A stretch of DNA of 64,000 nucleotides from an uncultured Eubacterium sp. (GTDB taxonomy: Bacteria; Bacillota; Clostridia; Lachnospirales; Lachnospiraceae). Position 1 is the first letter of the stretch; each line of letters starts with the position of its first letter. Location of the stretch: assembly GCA_910584795.1 (NCBI GenBank), contig CAJUBZ010000003.1, positions 70,330 to 134,329 on the forward strand. Reading direction: 5' to 3'. The notes beneath the pieces are model-generated. The model was not told the origin of the DNA and searched no databases. It saw nothing but the letters and a program-made list of their open reading frames with translations. The position numbers were made by a program, and so were the translations under genes. Of this stretch, positions 44,545-53,634 are shown piece by piece.

Positions 44545-44901
44545 ATGAACAAAATTAAAAGAAAAATAAATAAGGTAACTACAGGTATTATGATGATGCT
44601 CACATTAGCAGTTTCTAATGTGAGCATTGTTTTTGCAAAAGGAGAAGCTGATATCAGCAAGACAATCCTTTTCATAGGAACAAAGAATTTGTTTTCAGAT
44701 CTACAAAAAGGTTTGCTCGGACTTGTAGCAGTCATTGCTATTACATTGTTTATCTATTTTATGATTCGATATAAAATGGCAGATGATACAGATAATAAGA
44801 TGTGGAAAAAAAGAGCAATAGGTACTGTAATTGCTGCTGTTTGTGCAGTGGTAGCAGTAGTAATTATTCCAGTTGTACTTAGTTACTATAGATCAAAATA
44901 A
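44545..44901 (+). CDS. VirB2/TrbC-like small membrane protein
   Basis: 118 residues from the ATG that follows AATGGAGG. Signal-like N-terminus (1-35) and two membrane segments (about 53-75 and 90-112) joined by a charged loop. This is the size and shape of the VirB2 pilin-type subunit in Gram-positive type IV systems; sequence identity is too weak to be certain. Confidence 0.65.
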   Translation: MNKIKRKINKVTTGIMMMLTLAVSNVSIVFAKGEADISKTILFIGTKNLFSDLQKGLLGLVAVIAITLFIYFMIRYKMADDTDNKMWKKRAIGTVIAAVCAVVAVVIIPVVLSYYRSK

Positions 44902-44916
44902 AGAAGGTGGTTATAG

Positions 44917-45795
44917 ATGATTGACTGGTTAATGAGTGGAGTAACCGACAAAGTTGTAGATACAGTTAAAGAATTATTTATTGGTATGTTCAGTGGATTT
45001 TTAACTGACTTAATCGAAGAAGCCTTTGAAATGCTTGATGAGTTATTAATCGATTTGCTAGATATTGTGCTTAATTGTCAGGAATATATGGTTTCACATA
45101 TTGGATTGACAGGAATTGATTTTGACAAAATTAACATGGTAATTCTGGATTTTTCTATTGCGGTTATTCTGTTAAAGTTTTTAAGTAAGGGATTTAATAT
45201 TTATATCCTGCAGAATGATGGAGATGCAGAGCATGACCCTTTTCAATTGTTGATAGGGTTATTTGAAGCAATGGCTATATCGCTTACATTTTATGGCTTG
45301 TATCCCTATCTGGTACAAATATTTAAATCATTTACAAACAAATTATTAAAGGCAATAGGTAACAAAGGAGAAATTAGTACTGTAACAACTGCGCTGCTGA
45401 AACAGCGGGGAGATGTTACGATTATCCTAATTGTAGTTTTAGCAGTTATATTATTTATTCTGTATATAAAACTGATTATGGATGGTGCTGAATTGATGAT
45501 ATTAAGGTATGCCATGCCATTTCTTTCAGTTGGTCTTATGGATTCTGACGGTGGAACTTTTAAGGCAGGCGGTAAAAAATTCTTACAGATGGGATTCACA
45601 TGTACTCTTAGAATTGTGTTATTAAGATTTTCGATTGCGTTAGTATTAACGCTGCATCCGATATGGGGAATTGCATTTGCAATCTTGTCATTGTCAGTGC
45701 CAAAACTCCTACAGGAATATCTGTTTATGAAACAAGGTGGTGGATTGAGCAGTAAGATATATGCTGCATCTGCTATTAGAAATTTTATAAAATGA
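44917..45795 (+). CDS. VirB6/TrbL-like polytopic membrane protein
   Basis: 292 residues with about five or six membrane segments and an amphipathic N-terminus. Position (between VirB2- and VirB3-like genes) and topology match the VirB6 inner-membrane channel component. AAGGTGG precedes the ATG. Confidence 0.8.
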   Translation: MIDWLMSGVTDKVVDTVKELFIGMFSGFLTDLIEEAFEMLDELLIDLLDIVLNCQEYMVSHIGLTGIDFDKINMVILDFSIAVILLKFLSKGFNIYILQNDGDAEHDPFQLLIGLFEAMAISLTFYGLYPYLVQIFKSFTNKLLKAIGNKGEISTVTTALLKQRGDVTIILIVVLAVILFILYIKLIMDGAELMILRYAMPFLSVGLMDSDGGTFKAGGKKFLQMGFTCTLRIVLLRFSIALVLTLHPIWGIAFAILSLSVPKLLQEYLFMKQGGGLSSKIYAASAIRNFIK

Positions 45796-45808
45796 TAGGG
45801 GAGAAAAC

Positions 45809-46027
45809 ATGGAAACAATCAATCAATTAATAACAGCATTAAGAATTCTTATAGGTGTTGGTGGTGTCTGCAGAATTATAGCAATATTAGTGCAGAATAT
45901 TGGAGAAGAAGATAAGAAGCCGGCTTACAAGCAGATTAAAAATATCATAATATTTATGGTGTTTTCAGTTGTGATTTTATCGTTAAGAGACATTATAAAA
46001 TCGTATTATTTTATCAGATCTTTGTAG
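45809..46027 (+). CDS. Small two-pass membrane protein of the transfer operon
   Basis: 72 residues with two hydrophobic segments (about 6-28 and 46-62) and a Lys-rich loop between them. GGGGAG precedes the ATG. Unrecognised; its place among VirB genes suggests a secretion-channel component. Confidence 0.6.
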   Translation: METINQLITALRILIGVGGVCRIIAILVQNIGEEDKKPAYKQIKNIIIFMVFSVVILSLRDIIKSYYFIRSL

Positions 46028-46047
46028 TGCAGAGGAGGTGTTTATCA

Positions 46048-46362
46048 TTGAATAACGAAAAATTATATAATCCTACATATATCAAAGCAGAAAAAGAATA
46101 TATTCCGGGAGTAGGAAGGAAAGAATTAATGCTGATAGCAATTTTTGTTACAGCAGTTTTTATAATAAGCTTCATAATGTATCAGATAAAAGGTGATCTT
46201 GCATCAACAATGTTATTTTTTATGATTGGTGTTGCAGTTTCATTCTTCCTGAACGTAAAGAATGAAGCAAACTTATCTGTATTAATGTTTATATTCTTTA
46301 TGTTTAAGTTTGTGAAAGAGCAACAGATGTTTATGTATAAATATCAAAAGGAATGGGAATAG
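46048..46362 (+). CDS. PrgI/VirB3-like membrane protein
   Basis: 104 residues from TTG 46048, chosen because GAGGAGGTG ends 7 bases upstream. Two or three membrane segments. PrgI-family proteins of this size and topology precede VirB4 in Firmicutes conjugation operons and act as VirB3 equivalents. Here two unrelated genes separate it from the VirB4-like genes. Confidence 0.7.
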   Translation: MNNEKLYNPTYIKAEKEYIPGVGRKELMLIAIFVTAVFIISFIMYQIKGDLASTMLFFMIGVAVSFFLNVKNEANLSVLMFIFFMFKFVKEQQMFMYKYQKEWE

Positions 46363-46372
46363 GAGAGCAGAG

Positions 46373-47626
46373 ATGGTTATTTTTATATCTTCAGATAAAG
46401 GAAGTATACTGGAAAGAAGCAGTCTGGTAATTAAGAGGTATGACAGATGGAAATGTGATATTCAAAAATTTATCAAAGAGGAGTATGTAAACATTTCCAG
46501 TACAGATTGTGAGATGATAGTGATTGATGTAGATGCTCTGGAAAAGGTAGAAGAAATTTTGCATTTTAAAACTGCATTTAAAAAATCTGTCGTTGTTATG
46601 TTAATACCGGAAGATTATAGGGGAATATATCCAGAAGGAATTGATATTATCATTAAGGATGAAAACACAGACGAGAAATTGTTAAAGTTACTGAATCCAA
46701 AGAATCCAGAGCAAAGTGATATTACTAAAATTGGGATATGGTCAGATAATGATGAATTGAGCATACAGTTTGCAATTTCGTTACTTTCTTTTTTTCATAA
46801 GAAGATAGATGATATCTGCCTTGTTGAAATTTCAGATGAATTTATATTGGAAAAAAATTTGAAGCAGTATAAATTGACAGATAAGGAAGGTGTTAAATAC
46901 AAAAACATTCCGATAGTACATAACGCAATGATTGATAACTGCAGGATAGGAGTATTCACATTTATTAAAAGAGATTCTAAGCGTTTGTTTGATATGTGTG
47001 ATATTCCTATTGAGGTTATATCAGACAGACGCATAAAGGTCGTAAATAAATCCTATAATGTATTTTATTCATCCAGGAATTATTTCAAAAAAAATAATGC
47101 TGTTTTTAATAAAATTTTTCAGGGATATAGGATCCGGCAAGAAAGAAGCAGCAAGATAAACTTATTACAGAGAATAAAGGAGCAGCAAAGAAAAATAATC
47201 TTTGCTGCTTTAATTGTTTTAATAACATTAATTGCCGTAATTGTATTGCTTACAATTTCAGGAAGAGATAAATCATATGTACAAGAGACAACATCCAAGA
47301 GAGTAATAATACCGGAAACAACGACAGAGCCGAAAATTACAACACCACAGGAAACGACAGCACAAGAGATAACTGTTGAAGAAACAGTAAAGAGTAAGAA
47401 GAAAAAAACAAAAGAGGTTAACAACGGGGAAACACAACACGTAGTTTCAAAACAGGTTGAAACATACTATAAGCCTAAAGAAAGAATTACAGAAAAGATA
47501 ACTATTAAACAGACTAAAAGTAAAAAGCCGTATAAAAAGCAGCCGAAAGAAAAAATTGAAGGTAATAGTTCAACCGGGGAAAAAATAGAAAATTATGATG
47601 ATTCAAATAAAGAGAAAGTAGAGTGA
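46373..47626 (+). CDS. Transfer-operon protein with degenerate CpaE/MinD-like cytosolic part and extracellular tail
   Basis: 417 residues, no firm family. Residues 1 to about 110 look like a receiver-type alpha/beta domain (MIVIDVDAL, VVVMLIPEDY). About 118-220 resemble a MinD/CpaE fold that has lost its Walker A (KIGIWSDNDELSIQFAISLLSFF in place of the P-loop region). One membrane segment (about 277-298) and a long Thr/Lys/Glu-rich tail follow. It may be a membrane-spanning scaffold of the secretion machine. The fold guess is by eye. Confidence 0.5.
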   Translation: MVIFISSDKGSILERSSLVIKRYDRWKCDIQKFIKEEYVNISSTDCEMIVIDVDALEKVEEILHFKTAFKKSVVVMLIPEDYRGIYPEGIDIIIKDENTDEKLLKLLNPKNPEQSDITKIGIWSDNDELSIQFAISLLSFFHKKIDDICLVEISDEFILEKNLKQYKLTDKEGVKYKNIPIVHNAMIDNCRIGVFTFIKRDSKRLFDMCDIPIEVISDRRIKVVNKSYNVFYSSRNYFKKNNAVFNKIFQGYRIRQERSSKINLLQRIKEQQRKIIFAALIVLITLIAVIVLLTISGRDKSYVQETTSKRVIIPETTTEPKITTPQETTAQEITVEETVKSKKKKTKEVNNGETQHVVSKQVETYYKPKERITEKITIKQTKSKKPYKKQPKEKIEGNSSTGEKIENYDDSNKEKVE

Positions 47627-47636
47627 GGTGAATATA

Positions 47637-49334
47637 ATGAAAAGATTAGGAGACAAATTAGTGACAGCAATATTATTGTTTTTTTCAATATCAGTTCTTG
47701 CTGTAAGCTCGGTACAGGCAATGACGATAACGACCAGTGAACATACATATACAAGTTATTCGCTGAATATCCATAACGGACAGGAAGTGAATATTAAATC
47801 ATCAGATATGGTCAATTATTATAACAATAATGAAAAAGGATTTATAAATACAATAGAAAAAAATGCGTGGTTTTATAGAACCGGTGGGCAGAGTGGTCTG
47901 GGCAATGCCATAATGATAACACCATTAAGTAAAGGAGCAGGAATATCTGTTTATGAAATTGAAGACAGTAATAAACTGATATCGACAGTAAAAATAAAAG
48001 GAATATCCGTGGGATGCACGAGAATTAGTGGATTGTTTGAGTGGCGAAATAATATTAAAAATCCGAATGTGATTCACAAATATCCATTTCAGGCAGTGAT
48101 TTACAACCATGTAAATGTAAATGGAATGAATATAATTAGTAATGCCAAAAGTAATACTGGAAATATTAATTACTATTTTTATGAGGGAAGCAAGGAAAAT
48201 ATAGTAACAAATGTTCTTCCGTTTAAGTCCGAATATATAAGCTGGGATAAGATACATAATAATGCAATCCAGTTTATTAATGTTAAAAACAGTAATTCTT
48301 CTGTTGCTGCAGTAACAAACCTGTCAAGTACAGGATGGGGGGCATCGACTTTTGTATTGAATGGACTAAAATCAGGAAATTCAACAGTTAAAGTAGTCAG
48401 TTCGGATAACAGTTCTTATGGTTGTACTATGAATGTTAAAGTGATAAGAAAACCAAAATATTCAGTATCAGCAAATGAGATTACATTAGTGAAAGGTACT
48501 TCTGTAAATGATTATGTAAAAGCATTTGTTACCAATCTGGACAGTAACAACAAATGTAGCATCAAATGGACATCTTCTAATCCTGCATTGCTCGAAGTGA
48601 AAAATAATACAGCAGCATCACCAGCTCTTATGACGAAAGGAACAGGGACGGTGACGTTGAAGTGTGAATTTACAGATTTAGTTGCAGCAAATAATAAAGG
48701 AGTAAATCCAACAGCAATTAACATAAAAGTAAATGTAAAGGACGATAAAGAAATAAAAAATATAATCAAGACAAGTAACAATACGTACATCGAGGAAGGT
48801 GATCTGATTTATTCAGATAAAGTTGGTGATGTCGTTTTTGTACGTGTCGAAGAGGAGGGCATGGAAGCAGTACGTAGCTTTGTCTCATCAGATACAAATG
48901 TGTGTACTGTGGAACCGACTTCAAGAAGCGGTTATTCGTTCCAGATTGTTAAGAGAAAAGCAGGCACTTCGACTATTACAGTTACATCGAAATCAGGGAA
49001 AGTTGTAACTTTTAAATATATTGCATCTCCAACAGTTTCAGATGTTGGAGAGCCATATAGTAATAAAAAACCTTTAAAACCGAAATTTAAAAGTATTAAA
49101 GTGAAAAATAAGAAAATTTATATCAGTTTTAAAGGAAAACCTTCAAAGTATAAGGCGAAAGGCTTTCAGATTAAGGTGAAGAGAGGGAAAAAAACAGTAA
49201 TTAAATGTAAGTGGTATAAGAAAAAATTGAAGATTACAAACATAAAGAAACATAGCAAATATGTTATTTATGTAAGATGCTTTATTGGAAATAAATTTTC
49301 AAAATGGGTTAAAAGAACAAAAAAGGTAAAGTAG
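47637..49334 (+). CDS. Secreted Ig-like (Big2-type) protein within the transfer operon
   Basis: 565 residues from the ATG at 47637 (GAGGTG 6 bases upstream; an in-frame GTG at 47628 overlaps that site). Signal peptide (1-29, VQA-M). N-terminal domain of unknown fold, two or three Big2-like modules (VTNLSSTGWGASTFVLNGLKSGNSTVKVVS; ITLVKGTSVNDYV), and a Lys-rich Fn3-like C-terminus (SKYVIYVRCFIGNKFSKWVK). No wall anchor. Probably secreted to the cell surface, where it could support donor-recipient contact. Function unproven. Confidence 0.7.
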   Translation: MKRLGDKLVTAILLFFSISVLAVSSVQAMTITTSEHTYTSYSLNIHNGQEVNIKSSDMVNYYNNNEKGFINTIEKNAWFYRTGGQSGLGNAIMITPLSKGAGISVYEIEDSNKLISTVKIKGISVGCTRISGLFEWRNNIKNPNVIHKYPFQAVIYNHVNVNGMNIISNAKSNTGNINYYFYEGSKENIVTNVLPFKSEYISWDKIHNNAIQFINVKNSNSSVAAVTNLSSTGWGASTFVLNGLKSGNSTVKVVSSDNSSYGCTMNVKVIRKPKYSVSANEITLVKGTSVNDYVKAFVTNLDSNNKCSIKWTSSNPALLEVKNNTAASPALMTKGTGTVTLKCEFTDLVAANNKGVNPTAINIKVNVKDDKEIKNIIKTSNNTYIEEGDLIYSDKVGDVVFVRVEEEGMEAVRSFVSSDTNVCTVEPTSRSGYSFQIVKRKAGTSTITVTSKSGKVVTFKYIASPTVSDVGEPYSNKKPLKPKFKSIKVKNKKIYISFKGKPSKYKAKGFQIKVKRGKKTVIKCKWYKKKLKITNIKKHSKYVIYVRCFIGNKFSKWVKRTKKVK

Positions 49335-49409
49335 AAATGTATGGGAGATAATATGCAAAATAATACAGGGAATAATGGTACTGGTAAAAATCATACCTAG
49401 AAAGGAATC

Positions 49410-49619
49410 ATGAGTATTAAGGTTATAATTACAAAACAGGAAATGTGGGACTTGGGATTTGAAAAATTTGTAATAGATGGAGAGGAATATGTGGATAAAG
49501 GACCATTGTTATTAGATTCTACATGTGATTTAGCGAAAGCATATTATAATCTGCTGGAGCAGAAAAAAAGGGAAGCATTAAGAAGAAGGGAGAAAAAACG
49601 TGTTAGGAAGTCGAAATAA
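49410..49619 (+). CDS. Hypothetical small charged protein
   Basis: 69 residues: an alpha/beta-like start (KVIITKQEMWDLGF), then a very basic helical tail (KKREALRRREKKRVRKSK). Overlaps the next gene by 20 bp. A tiny 15-codon frame with GGGAGA upstream (49353-49400) lies just before it. Unrecognised. Confidence 0.55.
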   Translation: MSIKVIITKQEMWDLGFEKFVIDGEEYVDKGPLLLDSTCDLAKAYYNLLEQKKREALRRREKKRVRKSK

Positions 49620-50196
49620 AGAACAGATATCGGCGCAGGAATTTACGAATGTTTCAGATATAAAAAATAGCATTATGTATTCAAGAAATGGATATATATT
49701 TAAATATTTAAGAATTCCGCCGGTATCCACAGATTTGATGAGTAAAAATGAAAGAAAAATATTGACTGAGCAGCTGACAGGAGAATTATCTTTAGAAAAA
49801 GAGCCGTTTCATTTTATTTCAGTAGGAAGACCGGTAGATGTGCAGCCATATCTGGATTATTATTCACAGTTAAAGGGGGAGACATCTAACGATATCAGAC
49901 GTACATTATTACAGGAAGCATCAAATACAATGACAGAGTTTGCTTTTGGAAACGAAGTATCTGAAAATTATTTTTATTTTTATCTATATAAAAGATTAGA
50001 AGAAGATGCAGAAAAAGAACTGACAAAATGGATGTATTCTTTTGCAGAGCATTTTGAGAATGTAGGAATAAAAACAATGATTTTAAATGATGATGAAATC
50101 ATTATGCTTTGTAATCTGGTTAATAACCCAAATACGATTTTAGTGGAAAATACAGATTATCATAAAGCGGTTCCGGTATTAATGGAGGGAAGGTAA
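49600..50196 (+). CDS. VirB4 N-terminal-domain-like conjugation protein
   Basis: 198 residues from GTG 49600. The patterns SIMYSRNGYIFKYLRIPP and FHFISVGRPVDVQPYL resemble the N-terminal, non-ATPase part of VirB4/TraC proteins. It ends only 3 bases before the ATPase gene, so the two may be a VirB4 split into two polypeptides or two subunits that act together. Confidence 0.6.
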   Translation: MLGSRNKEQISAQEFTNVSDIKNSIMYSRNGYIFKYLRIPPVSTDLMSKNERKILTEQLTGELSLEKEPFHFISVGRPVDVQPYLDYYSQLKGETSNDIRRTLLQEASNTMTEFAFGNEVSENYFYFYLYKRLEEDAEKELTKWMYSFAEHFENVGIKTMILNDDEIIMLCNLVNNPNTILVENTDYHKAVPVLMEGR

Positions 50197-50199
50197 AAT

Positions 50200-52038
50200 A
50201 TGGCGAGAAAAAGAGTTATAGAACAAAATAGTAGCCTGCTGAATGTTATTTCTCCGGTTGGCATAAAATTCAATTCTAATGATTTTGTATTAGGGGAAAA
50301 TGAAGGAAAGGCGTATGGGATATTTAAATATCCGTCAGATCCTGAATATGGATGGTTGAAAAGATTTACAAATGCTCCTGCAATCATGGTAGGATTTACG
50401 TTTACGCCAAACTCCGGAGACATTATAACAAACATCAATAGTAATATATCCACTTTGAAAAGGGAGAAAGACGAAGCAAAGGATGAATTGACAAAGCAAA
50501 GGGCAGAAAAGGGGATAATATCAGGAAAAAAACTTATGGAACAGATTGATGGCAATAATGAAGCAATAGGAGAATTGACAACAATGATTGTTCCAATTGC
50601 AAGAAATAAAACTGAGTTGGCAAAAATGGAAAAGAAGACAAGAGGAATTGCAGCACTTTCAAACTGCAGAATTCGTCCAATGACTTTTATGCAGAAAAAT
50701 GCACTGCAGCAACTGGCGCCATTTTATCCACAAAATAATGATATTTTGGAAATAAACAACAGGGTAATGCCATTGAGAACATTTATTGGCGGATTTCCAT
50801 TTTCTGCTTCAGGAATACAGGATGAGAAAGGGTTTTATGTGGCGAAAGATAATGATGGTGGATTGGTTATCCTTGATTTTTGGAAAAGAAAAAATGATAG
50901 AACTAATTCCAATTTTATTTTTTTAGGTGTTCCAGGTACTGGGAAATCAGCTGCAGCAAAATCTATTTTAGTAGATGAGTTTGCATCCGGGACAAAATTG
51001 ATTTTCATAGACCCGGAAAGTGAAGTAAAAGATTTCTGCAGAGCAACAAATGGAAAATGGCTGAATGCAGGAGGATCACCAAATGCCAGAGTAAATCCAT
51101 TACATATTATTTCGATTCCCAAAAACGAGGATGCAGATGCTCCAGAAGATTCCATAGAAAATTATTATGATAGAGATGATGGAAACGGACTAGGAGATTT
51201 GGCTTTATATTTAAAGCATTTAGAGGTTTTTTTTTCTCTTTATATAAAAGATATGAATACAAGGCATAAAGCCAAATTGAAGAAAGTTTTAATTGAATTG
51301 TATAATAAATTCGGAATTGACTGGGAAACAGATGCATCGATGTTGAAGGCTGAAGATTTTCCTTTAATCTCAGACTTTTATAACTTGTTAAAAGAAAAGT
51401 CTGAAAATCCGGAAAAAGAGCGAGACAGAGAAATTTATGAGGACTTGGCTGATTTTCTAGAAGATGCAGCTGTTGGAGCAGATTCATTTTTATGGAATGG
51501 TCCGACAACTTTGGAAAGTGATAATCAGGTTACAGTAATTGATACATCCCAATTACAATCAACCAGTGAAAATGTAAAAAGAGCACAATATTTCTTACTT
51601 GAAACATGGGCATGGGGCATCATGAGCCGGAATAGAACAGAAAAAGTTATGCTTGTATGCGATGAGGCATACTTAATGATTGATCCGGATGTACCACAGT
51701 CCATGGTATTCTTAAGAAATGTTTCGAAGCGTGATAGAAAATACGAGGCAGGACTAATGATTATTTCACACTTTATTGTAGATTTTCTAGATCCGAAAAT
51801 TAAAATGTATGGTCAGTCTTTACTTGATACGCCAAGTTATAAGTTTTTATTTGGTACAGATGGAGAAAATCTGAAAGAAACAAAAGCACTATACGGTTTG
51901 ACGGAAAAAGAAGAGGAACTGCTGGCATCTAAAAAGCGTGGACATGCATTGATGTTATGTGGTTCGAAAAGAATGCACGTAAGGTTTGACATTCCGGCGT
52001 ACAAGTGGAAATACATAGGACAAAGGGGAGGACGATAA
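50200..52038 (+). CDS. virB4: VirB4-type secretion ATPase
   Basis: 612 residues. Walker A GVPGTGKS at 243-250, Walker B MLVCDEAYLMI (about 485-495), then the VirB4 arginine/Q region (SKRDRKYEAGLMIISH). A coiled-coil stretch near 85-140 (LKREKDEAKDELTKQRAEKG). Energises assembly of the transfer channel. Its stop overlaps the start of the wall hydrolase gene (TAATG). Confidence 0.92.
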   Translation: MARKRVIEQNSSLLNVISPVGIKFNSNDFVLGENEGKAYGIFKYPSDPEYGWLKRFTNAPAIMVGFTFTPNSGDIITNINSNISTLKREKDEAKDELTKQRAEKGIISGKKLMEQIDGNNEAIGELTTMIVPIARNKTELAKMEKKTRGIAALSNCRIRPMTFMQKNALQQLAPFYPQNNDILEINNRVMPLRTFIGGFPFSASGIQDEKGFYVAKDNDGGLVILDFWKRKNDRTNSNFIFLGVPGTGKSAAAKSILVDEFASGTKLIFIDPESEVKDFCRATNGKWLNAGGSPNARVNPLHIISIPKNEDADAPEDSIENYYDRDDGNGLGDLALYLKHLEVFFSLYIKDMNTRHKAKLKKVLIELYNKFGIDWETDASMLKAEDFPLISDFYNLLKEKSENPEKERDREIYEDLADFLEDAAVGADSFLWNGPTTLESDNQVTVIDTSQLQSTSENVKRAQYFLLETWAWGIMSRNRTEKVMLVCDEAYLMIDPDVPQSMVFLRNVSKRDRKYEAGLMIISHFIVDFLDPKIKMYGQSLLDTPSYKFLFGTDGENLKETKALYGLTEKEEELLASKKRGHALMLCGSKRMHVRFDIPAYKWKYIGQRGGR

Positions 52039-53258
52039 TGAGTAAGGTTGCACTAGTGTTGCGGCTGTTAAAAAATGAGGACACACGAAAGAAATTAATG
52101 TACATAGCAATTTTACCGGTTGCAATAATTTTATTAATATTTTCTATGTTCACAGCTCTTTTGATAGGAACTGCAGATTCGGCGCAGACAATGCCCGGAA
52201 CTGCAGTTTCTTCTGTTTCAGAAGAAGTGGAAGCATGGAGGCCGTTGGTTACGACATATTGTGAAAAATATGGAATAACCAGATATGAAGATTTGGCTTT
52301 GGCATTAATTCAGGCGGAATCCTCAGGGAACGAACCGGACCCGATGCAGGCTGCAGAAGGAGCGTATGGAATGTACTGTGTAAAGACAAAAAATAACAAA
52401 GGTGGTCATGTCCGGGGACCATGTGGAATACCAAAAGGTCATGGAGAATGTTCTATTAATGCAGGAATTCAGGAGTTAAGAGATGCATTAAAAAAAGCAA
52501 ACGTTGAAAGTCCATATGATATCGATCATATAAAAGTGGCTATTCAGGGATACAATTATGGAATGAATGGCTGGATTACATGGATTAATCAGCATGGAGG
52601 TAGATATACTTTAGAATTAAGCCAGGAGTACAGCGATACTAAAATGCCTGCCGGTGCAAAAGGCACCCCGAATCATGCTGAAAAAGTCATGCGTTACTAT
52701 TCTATAGCAACAGGAGATCAGGCTGCAGAAATTTCAATGTTAGATGGAAATAGTGGGATTAAAGTAGTCTATTATAATCAGGGTGATGCTGCATGGAAAA
52801 GTCTCAGATATGGCTCTACTACAATCGGCGAAGGTGGATGTGGTCCTACATCGATGGCAATATGTATCAGCACATTTACCGGGAAAAAAATCACACCAAG
52901 AATTACGGCAACCTGGGCGGCAGAAAATGGATATGAAGTCAGTGGTGGAAGCAGTCATGCAATTGTACCGGCTCTCGCAAAACAGTATAAATTAAAATGT
53001 GAGGCAGTTGGTCGTGACCGAAATAAAATTATTAAGGCGCTTCAATCAGGGAAATTAGTAGTTGTAATTGTTGGCCTAGGACATTTTACAAACTGTGGAC
53101 ATTTTTTTGTTCTTACTGGTATAAAAGATGGGAAAATAACTGTGGCAGATTGTGGTTCCAGGACAAATACACAAAAGACATGGAGCTTGGATTTGATTAT
53201 TAGTGAATCTAGACCAAATGCAGGTGCAGGTGGTCCATTTTGGATTATTTCAAAATAG
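52038..53258 (+). CDS. VirB1-like bifunctional wall hydrolase: lysozyme-like plus C39-like peptidase
   Basis: 406 residues from ATG 52038 (GGGGAGG 8 bases upstream). Membrane anchor (30-50); lysozyme/CwlT-like domain (about 70-210) with catalytic Glu in LIQAESSG and the family Gly-rich loop; papain/C39-type domain (about 235-405) with Cys in GEGGCGPTS, His in GHFFVLTG and Asp in VADCGS. Opens the donor cell wall so the transfer channel can cross. A C39-like rather than NlpC/CHAP second domain is less common in this role. Confidence 0.88.
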   Translation: MSKVALVLRLLKNEDTRKKLMYIAILPVAIILLIFSMFTALLIGTADSAQTMPGTAVSSVSEEVEAWRPLVTTYCEKYGITRYEDLALALIQAESSGNEPDPMQAAEGAYGMYCVKTKNNKGGHVRGPCGIPKGHGECSINAGIQELRDALKKANVESPYDIDHIKVAIQGYNYGMNGWITWINQHGGRYTLELSQEYSDTKMPAGAKGTPNHAEKVMRYYSIATGDQAAEISMLDGNSGIKVVYYNQGDAAWKSLRYGSTTIGEGGCGPTSMAICISTFTGKKITPRITATWAAENGYEVSGGSSHAIVPALAKQYKLKCEAVGRDRNKIIKALQSGKLVVVIVGLGHFTNCGHFFVLTGIKDGKITVADCGSRTNTQKTWSLDLIISESRPNAGAGGPFWIISK

Positions 53259-53272
53259 AGAAAGGAAATGCT

Positions 53273-53563
53273 ATGAAGAATGAGAAAGAAAACAAAATAA
53301 GGCTGGTATTGGTGTTTATGATTTTTTTAGCGGTATTAGTTGCGTTTATCTATTTAAAGCAAACCAAGAATATTCTAAAGGAAAAAGAAACACACCATAC
53401 AGAAACAGTCACACAATTAGAAAGAATTACTATAAGTGGAAATGATATGGAGGAGAGTGAAACAGAAAATATGACAACAGCACCTCATGATATTTCAGAT
53501 TGGGAGATGCATCATCCGGCCAATACAGAGCCGGATACAGGGGAAACAATTTTTGTTCAATAA
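53273..53563 (+). CDS. Single-pass membrane protein at the end of the transfer operon
   Basis: 96 residues from ATG 53273 (AAAGGAAATG upstream). One membrane segment (about 10-28), then an acidic, Thr-rich, likely extracellular tail (MEESETENMTT, NTEPDTGETIF). Unrecognised. A terminator follows. Confidence 0.55.
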   Translation: MKNEKENKIRLVLVFMIFLAVLVAFIYLKQTKNILKEKETHHTETVTQLERITISGNDMEESETENMTTAPHDISDWEMHHPANTEPDTGETIFVQ

Positions 53564-53570
53564 ATAAAAG

Positions 53571-53606
53571 AGACGCTAATCATATTATTCTGGTTAGCGT
53601 CTTTAT
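53571..53606 (+). terminator. Terminator of the transfer operon
   Basis: AGACGCTAA/TTAGCGTCT stem, then a short T-rich run. Confidence 0.8.
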
Positions 53607-53634
53607 ATTAGAAATAATATAAGGTGGAGAAAAT

